11,575 nucleotides of DNA from Emcibacter sp. Its GTDB lineage: Bacteria > Pseudomonadota > Alphaproteobacteria > Sphingomonadales > Emcibacteraceae. The notes under the pieces were generated by a model that did not search any database, was not told where the DNA came from, and saw only the letters and a list, made by a program, of their open reading frames with translations. Made by a program: the position numbers and the translations under genes. The DNA lies in NCBI GenBank assembly GCA_016765435.1, contig JAESPY010000194.1, positions 4,302 to 15,876 of the forward strand, in the 5' to 3' direction. Below are positions 7,130-11,575 of the stretch, in pieces; positions within the stretch are counted from its first letter, which is position 1, and each line of letters starts with the position of its first letter.

Positions 7130-7153
7130 GGACGTCTATCGTGTCGGGGTTTT
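7121..7153 (+). terminator. Possible intrinsic terminator after the DUF1348 gene
   Basis: ACCCC (7121-7125) can pair with GGGGT (7146-7150), and GACG (7131-7134) with TGTC (7142-7145), followed by a short T-run (7150-7153). The stem starts inside the last codons and has a one-sided bulge, so it is weak. Confidence 0.35.
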
Positions 7154-7456
7154 AACTTAGCTGGAAGCACAATTTTTCAAAGCAAAATTAAACTAGAACA
7201 GTTCAACGCAAAGGATGTTACTTAATCTTTAACAATATTCATTGTCAAGTCCCGCTGGTAATTGCAAGGGGTACAGGGGGGAACCTGCCGGGGCGGTGTT
7301 ATGATAAGGGCCTCGGAAAATTATAGCAAAAATTTCTAAGCATTGACAATATTACCCCCGCAGAAATCCAGATTTCCTTTAGTAATTTATATCTATTACT
7401 AATTTGTTTACTCTGACTTGTTAGGTTGTTATCTATATAGCTAAGGAAATAAGAAA
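7130..7456. other. Intergenic region, left flank of the accessory patch
   Basis: No convincing gene was found. The stretch holds a possible terminator at its left end and a short GC-rich segment (about 7249-7316) between AT-rich flanks. At 7268-7288 this segment resembles the 3' end of the tRNA gene at 9601-9675 in the same orientation. It can fold into CAGG-GGGGAA-CCTG (7274-7287) and CCGGGGC...GCCTCGG (7288-7294 with 7310-7316). ATTGTCAA (7241-7248) and TTGACAAT (7343-7350) form an inverted pair around it. The right part contains the regulatory repeat at 7379-7402. Confidence 0.6.
7379..7402. promoter_or_regulatory. 8-8-8 inverted repeat, candidate operator of the XRE-ImmA/PIN module
   Basis: TTAGTAAT and ATTACTAA are perfect reverse complements separated by 8 nt. 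The site is 55-78 bp before the start codon. A loose promoter (TTGTTT at 7404, TGTTAT at 7427, 17 nt apart) follows it. Autoregulation by the helix-turn-helix protein encoded downstream is the natural inference. Confidence 0.5.
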
Positions 7457-8668
7457 ATGACTAAGGTTAATGCAGATATACTTACTTGGGCTCGAGAGAG
7501 TGCTGGCTATAGCTCTGAAGAAGCTGCAAATAAGCTAGGCATCAAAGATGCTAGGGGGATGTCTGCAGTAGAACGCCTAGAACAACTTGAATGGGGAGAC
7601 GTGGAGCCAAGTAGGCCTTTATTGTTGAAAATGGCTTCACAATACCACCGTCCATTATTAACTTTCTACATGAACGAGCCTCCCTCTAAAGCTGATATAG
7701 GAGAAGACTTTGGAACATTGCCACCCGACATATCAATGGGAACTCAGGAAGGTATTCTTGATGCTTTAATTAGAGGTGTAAAGGCACGTCAGGAGATATT
7801 GAGGAGTACTCTTGAGGCAGAAGAAGGGCTAGACAATCTTTCTTGGGTAGGTTCTGTGAATATGAAGGCAGGTCTAGATACTGTGAAGCAATCTATTATA
7901 GAATTGGCTGGATTTACTGGCGAAGATTACTGGAACTGCTCTTCCCCTGATGCAGGCTTTTCTTTCATACGTGAGAAAATTGAGAGCTTGGGAGCCTATG
8001 TGCTACTTATCAGTAACTTAGGTAGTTATACAACAACTGTAGATGTTGAACGATTCAGAGGCTTTGCACTTTCTGATTCTGCCATGCCTTTTATAGTAAT
8101 CAACGATCAGGATGCAAAACCTGCTTGGTCTTTTACTCTGCTGCATGAATTGGTCCACTTATGGCTTGGTGTTACCGGAGTAAGTGGCTCTGCGGGTGAC
8201 GTTGCTATTGAAAAGTTCTGTAATGATGTTGCGGGACAAATACTATTGCCAGACGAAAAAGTGAGAGCTTTAGGCATTACCAAAGCAGACGATATTACAC
8301 ACGTACGGGACATAATTTCCTCCTTCTCATCTGATCTAAATCTTAGCAGGTCTATGGTAGCTTACCGTCTAGAACGTTTAGATATGATTACCAGCGCTAC
8401 TTGGCGTAGTTTAACCAGTTCCTATAGGGCTCAGTTCCTTAGTAGACGAGCCGCAATTAAGGAAAAGGCAAAGCAAACTGCTGGAGGCCCTAATTATTAC
8501 GTAATTAGAAAGCACCGTCTTGGTGCTACGCTTATAAATACTGTCGGAAGGTTATTGTCAGGAGGAAGTTTAAGTACAACTAAAGCTGGAACGGTTTTAG
8601 GGGTAAAGCCCAAAAATGTTAGAAAGTTAATTGACTTTAGGCGTACTGATGCCTTTGGCGGTATTTGA
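7457..8668 (+). CDS. XRE helix-turn-helix fused to ImmA/IrrE zinc metallopeptidase (likely antitoxin/regulator)
   Basis: The 403-residue protein has an N-terminal XRE-type DNA-binding domain (about 7-75: ILTWARESAGYSSEEAANKL, ending in the family-typical RPLLTFYMNEPP). The ImmA/IrrE peptidase domain (about 160-300) carries the zinc motif HELVH (230-234), preceded by AWSFTLL, with the probable third ligand Glu252 in IEKFCNDVAGQILLP. The C-terminal part (about 340-403: GGPNYYVIRKHRLG, TKAGTVLGVKPKNVRKLIDF) is the tail usual for this fusion type. Relatives cleave repressors (ImmA) or regulate stress genes (IrrE); fused XRE-ImmA proteins are commonly paired with toxins. AAGGA lies 9 nt before ATG 7457. 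The PIN-like gene follows within 7 nt or overlaps. Codon use is AT-rich (AGA, TTA, CTA, ATA) compared with neighbouring genes, suggesting transfer. The active-site residues appear intact. Confidence 0.9.
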   Translation: MTKVNADILTWARESAGYSSEEAANKLGIKDARGMSAVERLEQLEWGDVEPSRPLLLKMASQYHRPLLTFYMNEPPSKADIGEDFGTLPPDISMGTQEGILDALIRGVKARQEILRSTLEAEEGLDNLSWVGSVNMKAGLDTVKQSIIELAGFTGEDYWNCSSPDAGFSFIREKIESLGAYVLLISNLGSYTTTVDVERFRGFALSDSAMPFIVINDQDAKPAWSFTLLHELVHLWLGVTGVSGSAGDVAIEKFCNDVAGQILLPDEKVRALGITKADDITHVRDIISSFSSDLNLSRSMVAYRLERLDMITSATWRSLTSSYRAQFLSRRAAIKEKAKQTAGGPNYYVIRKHRLGATLINTVGRLLSGGSLSTTKAGTVLGVKPKNVRKLIDFRRTDAFGGI

Positions 8669-8675
8669 TAGAAGC

Positions 8676-9179
8676 ATGGCAATACTATATCTCTTAGATG
8701 CAAATACTATCATAGATGCTAATAGAGACTATTATCCTATTGAAGCGGTTCCTGAATATTGGGAATGGCTTGTGGATGTTGGTCGTCGGGGACTAGTAAA
8801 AATTCCAATTGAAACTTACGAAGAATGTAAAGCAGGTCGAGATGCGTTAGTAGACTGGCTAAGCAACCCTGATGTAAAAGATGCTCTTCTGTTCAATAAT
8901 GATGCCATACCTGCTGATGTAGCAAGAGTTGTTAACGAAGGCTATGCACCTGACTTAACTGATGTTGAACTATTAAAATTAGGCCAGGACCCATTTTTAA
9001 TCTCTTACGCATTGGATGCTTTGGATGATATATGTATAGTGTCTACGGAAGCGTCAAAACCAACTCTTAAGAGGTCTAATCGCCGCGTACCAAATGTATG
9101 TTCTGACCTTGGGATTAATTGCTGTAATTCATTTACATTTAATAAAGCCTTAGGCTTTAGGACTGATTGGAATAGATAA
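8676..9179 (+). CDS. DUF4411 PIN-like nuclease (likely toxin)
   Basis: This 167-residue product opens with the PIN signature MAILYLLDANTIIDANRDYY (Asp8), followed by EYWEWLVDVGRRGLVKIP and ETYEE (Glu46, Glu49 and Glu50 all near the usual acidic position). GQDPFLISYALDA (Asp105) and ICIVSTEA (Glu125) come later, and the end reads VPNVCSDLGINCCN with Asp144. This pattern is that of DUF4411, a PIN-domain family; PIN proteins are metal-dependent RNases and often toxins. ATG 8676 puts the signature at the N-terminus, but no strong ribosome binding site precedes it. ATG 8649, inside the upstream gene, would overlap it by 20 nt and add nine residues. Either way the two genes look translationally coupled. 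It shares the AT-rich codon use of its partner. Confidence 0.87.
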   Translation: MAILYLLDANTIIDANRDYYPIEAVPEYWEWLVDVGRRGLVKIPIETYEECKAGRDALVDWLSNPDVKDALLFNNDAIPADVARVVNEGYAPDLTDVELLKLGQDPFLISYALDALDDICIVSTEASKPTLKRSNRRVPNVCSDLGINCCNSFTFNKALGFRTDWNR

Positions 9180-9600
9180 ATTGTCCATTGCATCATTTCC
9201 CTTGTAAATTTACTAGCCAGATTACTTATTTCTTTAATAAAATCCACAAAATATTGTACAATACGGATAAATACTATGTGATAAGTTATTATATTTTAAA
9301 GGAAAAATTAACGTTCCCTTTTCTAGGCATAGACCCTACCTCAGTAGGTACTTTATTTTACAATGACCTATATGTTCGGATCGAGTTTTCAATTCTCCCT
9401 AGATATATCCAGCCTCCTATCGAAAAGGTTCCAAAACTTTAGAAGGGCTGATTCTTCATCACTCACATCCACTCAAGTCCCTAGAAAAGGTTTTGTAACG
9501 GTCCGTAAATATATAATTTAGATAGACTAGAAACATGCCCTAAAAAGATGCCCTAACTTTGTTCTTGGTAAGTATTTGATTTTATTGTGTTTTTAGGAAA
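9180..9600. other. Gene-poor AT-rich gap between the PIN gene and tRNA-Gln
   Basis: No supported gene was found. An 84-codon frame (9188-9442) has no ribosome binding site or recognisable motif. Small repeats are present: TACCT-CAGT-AGGTA (9337-9350, followed by CTTTATTTTA, at best a weak terminator), GAAAAGGTT twice (9422-9430 and 9484-9492), and ATGCCCTAA twice, 13 bp apart (9535-9543 and 9548-9556). Composition matches the toxin-antitoxin-like genes to its left, so it is probably part of the same acquired patch. Confidence 0.55.
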
Positions 9601-9675
9601 TGGTTGGGGTGGCAGGATTCGAACCTGCGCATGACGAGATCAAAACCCGTTGCCTTACCGCTTGGCTACACCCCA
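9601..9675 (-). tRNA. tRNA-Gln (anticodon UUG)
   Basis: The minus strand folds as a complete 75-nt cloverleaf. The acceptor TGGGGTG pairs with CACCCCA. The D-arm is GCCAAGCGGTAAGGC. The anticodon stem ACGGG/CTCGT, with one mismatched or wobble pair, encloses the loop TTTTGAT, giving anticodon TTG. The T-arm is GCAGG-TTCGAAT-CCTGC, the discriminator is A, and the CCA end is encoded (9603-9601). Its 3' end faces the AT-rich patch carrying the XRE-ImmA/PIN genes, the usual geometry when elements integrate at a tRNA 3' end. Confidence 0.96.
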
Positions 9676-9695
9676 TTAAAACATTTGCCAGAAAT

Positions 9696-9733
9696 TCTGC
9701 CTATGTCTGAAAGGTGCCGCGAACATAGGCAGA
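9696..9733. repeat. Perfect 11-bp inverted repeat upstream of tRNA-Gln
   Basis: TCTGCCTATGT (9696-9706) and ACATAGGCAGA (9723-9733) are exact reverse complements around a 16-nt spacer. With a one-base bulge the pairing extends by AAAT. One arm contains most of the proposed tRNA -10 box, so a protein bound here would affect the tRNA promoter. Confidence 0.8.
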
Positions 9734-9779
9734 TTTCCCTCAACATGCAATGATGATTTTACAAAAAAAACATTTTTTT
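9722..9779 (-). promoter_or_regulatory. Candidate tRNA-Gln promoter with upstream A/T tract
   Basis: On the minus strand TTGCAT (9750-9745) and TATGTT (9727-9722) are separated by 17 nt. They are followed by the GC-rich stretch CGCGGCACC, like the discriminator of stringently controlled stable-RNA promoters. An A-tract/T-tract (9763-9779) lies 18-34 bp upstream of the end of the -35, where an UP element would be. The leader to the mature tRNA would be about 40 nt. Confidence 0.5.
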
Positions 9780-9803
9780 ATCACGCCGCCCCATTTTAAT
9801 GAT

Positions 9804-9832
9804 TTGACAAGGCAATTGCGCTAGAAGATAAC
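9804..9832 (+). promoter_or_regulatory. Promoter of the epimerase gene
   Basis: A perfect TTGACA (9804-9809) is followed after 17 nt by GATAAC (9827-9832, four of six consensus bases). The start of transcription would be near 9840, giving a short leader before the GAGGG ribosome binding site (9856-9860) and ATG 9867. Confidence 0.6.
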
Positions 9833-9866
9833 CCATTAAAATATAATTTCCAGTTGAGGGATATAC

Positions 9867-10865
9867 ATGGCCATTGTCGTAACAGGTGCAGCAGGTTTTA
9901 TCGGATTTAACGTTTCAAGGCTTCTTCTTGAACGCGGGGAAGAGGTCATCGGTATTGATAACCTTAATGATTATTATGACGTGAATTTAAAAGAATCCCG
10001 TCTGGCCGAAATTGAAAATAATCCGGCCTTCACTTTTCTGAAACTTGATTTTTCAGACTTTGATGCCTTAAAAGCGGCCCTTGATAAACATGATGTCAAA
10101 AAAGTCATTCATCTGGGCGCACAGGCCGGAGTTCGCTATTCCCTGACCAATCCTTTTATTTATGCCCAGACAAATCTGATCGGCCATTTGAATATTATTG
10201 AATATTGCCGTCATGTTGAGGGATTCGAACATCTGGTTTATGCCTCCTCCTCTTCCGTCTATGGCGGCAACAAAAATATGCCTTTCTCTGTGAATGACAG
10301 AGTGGATAATCCGGTATCGCTTTATGCCGCCACCAAAAAGGCCGATGAATTGATGAGCCAGAGCTATGCCCATCTGTTTCGGTTACCCCAAACCGGCCTG
10401 CGGTTCTTTACCGTCTATGGCCCGTGGGGCCGTCCCGATATGGCCATGTGGATATTCACCAAGAAAATTCTGGCCGGAGAGCCCATCCCGGTATTTAACA
10501 GCGGTGATATGCTGCGCGATTTCACCTTCATTGAGGATATCATTGATGGCATCGTTCGTTGTCTGGATAATCCGCCCAAAGATGACGGCACCATGCATAC
10601 CGTTGGCTCTGATGCGCCGCACCGGGTCTATAATATCGGCAACAACAATACGGTGAAGCTGCTGGATATGATTAAAGTTCTGGAAAAGGCACTGGGCAAG
10701 AAAGCCGAGATGGAAATGTTGCCCATGCAGCCGGGCGACGTGAAAGAAACCGCCGCCGATATTACCGCGATTCAGAATGACCTCGGTTTTGAGCCAAAAA
10801 CCAAAATTGAGGATGGTATTCCAAAATTCATCCATTGGTATAAGCAATATCACCAGATCAATTAG
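9867..10865 (+). CDS. NAD-dependent epimerase, probable UDP-glucuronate 4-epimerase
   Basis: The 332-residue product is an extended SDR sugar-nucleotide epimerase of the usual length. The NAD-binding motif TGAAGFIG is at 6-13, the ribose-binding aspartate is in GIDNLNDYYD (31), and the catalytic set is YASSSSVYG (125-133) with YAATK (Tyr153, Lys157). The stretches HLGAQAGVRYSLTNP, RFFTVYGPWGRPDMA and RDFTFIEDIIDGI are typical of bacterial UDP-glucuronate 4-epimerases (LspL/Cap1J-like), which make UDP-galacturonate for lipopolysaccharide or capsule. A UDP-glucose 4-epimerase activity cannot be excluded, but the sequence fits the glucuronate group better. It is cytoplasmic. Translation starts 6 nt after GAGGG. 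The DUF218 gene begins 15 nt after the stop and probably shares the transcript. Confidence 0.88.
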   Translation: MAIVVTGAAGFIGFNVSRLLLERGEEVIGIDNLNDYYDVNLKESRLAEIENNPAFTFLKLDFSDFDALKAALDKHDVKKVIHLGAQAGVRYSLTNPFIYAQTNLIGHLNIIEYCRHVEGFEHLVYASSSSVYGGNKNMPFSVNDRVDNPVSLYAATKKADELMSQSYAHLFRLPQTGLRFFTVYGPWGRPDMAMWIFTKKILAGEPIPVFNSGDMLRDFTFIEDIIDGIVRCLDNPPKDDGTMHTVGSDAPHRVYNIGNNNTVKLLDMIKVLEKALGKKAEMEMLPMQPGDVKETAADITAIQNDLGFEPKTKIEDGIPKFIHWYKQYHQIN

Positions 10866-10880
10866 GGGAGACAGCAAGCC

Positions 10881-11575
10881 TTGGCATGGGATAATCTGAT
10901 TTCAAGAACAGCTTGGTTGTTTTTACAGCCCAGCAATCTGTTTTTTGTCATGCTGCTGCTCGGTCTTATTTTAATCTGGAAAGGCCACCGGAGGTCGGGG
11001 TTATCGACTCTCACGGCCTGTATGGTTTTCTATGCTTTGGTCATGTTCGGGCCTTTGACCAATTGGCTTATGGTGCCTTTGGAAAAACGTTTTTCTGCCC
11101 TTACCAATGATGTTGCGCAGGGTCCCTATAGCGGCATTATCATCCTTGCCGGGGCGGAACGCATAACCACCAGCACCCACCATAATCAAGTTACCCTGAA
11201 TGGTGCCGGGGAACGGCTGATTGAGGCGGCCGCGCTGGCCCGGAAATTCCCGGACCTGCCCATCATATATTGTGGGGGAGCCCATGCTGAGGGCATGCTG
11301 ACAGAAGCGGAAGTCGCCCGAAAATTCTTTACCGAAGCTGGAATCGATTTAAGCCGTATCCGTTTTGATGATAAATCCTACAATACTTACACCAACGCGC
11401 TTGAGGCGAAGAAACTCATTAAGTCAGAGGAAACAGGAAAATGGTTTCTGGTGACTTCTGCCTTTCATATGCCCCGCGCCGTGGGCGCCTATAGAACCGC
11501 AGGCCTTAATATACAGCCCTACCCCGTTGACTATCGGACCAACTTATCCAGCTCATGGCTTGGTTGGCCAAACGC
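10881..11575 (+). CDS. DUF218 membrane protein, ElyC/SanA/YdcF-like (cut by window edge)
   Basis: This frame is open to the right edge (231 codons, incomplete). It begins with TTG at 10881; an in-frame stop lies just upstream (10863) and the nearby ATG at 10886 is in another frame. GGGGAG precedes the TTG by 10 nt, a slightly long spacing. Two hydrophobic segments (about 18-34, FFVMLLLGLILIW, and about 42-62) are followed by the DUF218 domain. This domain has GIIILAGAE (85-93), the conserved SYNTYTNALEAKK (166-178) and VTSAFHMPRA (191-200). ElyC and SanA of enterobacteria are inner-membrane proteins linked to envelope integrity and polysaccharide lipid carriers; a role in the same pathway as the upstream epimerase is inference from the tight gene spacing. 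Confidence 0.85.
   Translation, partial: MAWDNLISRTAWLFLQPSNLFFVMLLLGLILIWKGHRRSGLSTLTACMVFYALVMFGPLTNWLMVPLEKRFSALTNDVAQGPYSGIIILAGAERITTSTHHNQVTLNGAGERLIEAAALARKFPDLPIIYCGGAHAEGMLTEAEVARKFFTEAGIDLSRIRFDDKSYNTYTNALEAKKLIKSEETGKWFLVTSAFHMPRAVGAYRTAGLNIQPYPVDYRTNLSSSWLGWPN

Noticed and set aside
9337..9363. Terminator for the XRE-ImmA/PIN operon
   Set aside because: The stem is only 5 bp, the tail is interrupted (CTTTATTTTA) and it lies about 160 nt past the stop. It is not strong enough to list.
9188..9442. 84-codon frame after the PIN gene
   Set aside because: There is no ribosome binding site, the composition is AT-driven, and no recognisable domain or coupling to neighbours is visible.
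7130..9600. Integrase, transposase or CRISPR array in the accessory patch
   Set aside because: No integrase- or transposase-like coding sequence and no regularly spaced repeat array is visible.
10383..10877. 164-codon minus-strand frame
   Set aside because: It is antisense to the epimerase, whose motifs are unambiguous.

Overview
The window looks like the chromosome of a Gram-negative, probably marine or environmental alphaproteobacterium of moderate GC content. The basis is two large TonB-dependent outer-membrane receptors, a FecI/FecR surface-signalling pair, a TetR/DUF1348 pair and a UDP-glucuronate-type sugar epimerase. The taxonomic guess (for example Kordiimonadales/Emcibacterales-like) is inference only; there is no rRNA gene in the window.

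Positions 1-5937 are a nutrient-uptake signalling locus. A TonB-dependent receptor without a signalling domain runs leftward off the edge (1-1157). Divergent from it are an ECF sigma factor of FecI type (1443-2006), a FecR-type membrane regulator (2022-3020) and a second receptor carrying an N-terminal STN signalling domain (3094-5937). The last three form the classic sigma/anti-sigma/transducer set: the loaded receptor signals through its STN domain to FecR, which releases or activates the sigma factor. The two receptors share plug motifs and are probably paralogues. The divergent intergenic region holds several inverted and phased repeats.

Positions 5934-7129 hold a TetR-family regulator (minus strand) divergent from a DUF1348 (NTF2/SnoaL-like) protein. 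Three GATC-centred palindromes lie between them; one covers the -35 and one the start region of the DUF1348 promoter, so autoregulation and repression of both genes is the simplest reading. The TetR gene is convergent with the STN receptor and the two stop codons interlock on CTAG.

Positions 7130-9600 form an AT-richer accessory patch with different codon usage. It carries a two-gene module: an XRE helix-turn-helix/ImmA-IrrE zinc metalloprotease fusion (7457-8668) followed by a DUF4411 PIN-like nuclease (8676-9179). This has the layout of a type II toxin-antitoxin or defence module. An 8-8-8 bp inverted repeat precedes it. The patch abuts the 3' end of a minus-strand tRNA-Gln(UUG) gene (9601-9675), a common insertion site. 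A degenerate T-arm-like sequence at about 7268-7288, in the same orientation as the tRNA end, could be a relic of the other boundary. No integrase is present.

Positions 9676-11575 return to core-like sequence: the tRNA promoter region with a perfect 11-bp inverted repeat, a promoter, an NAD-dependent UDP-glucuronate 4-epimerase-like gene (9867-10865), and a DUF218 (ElyC/SanA/YdcF-like) membrane protein (10881 to the right edge), probably in one operon concerned with envelope polysaccharide.
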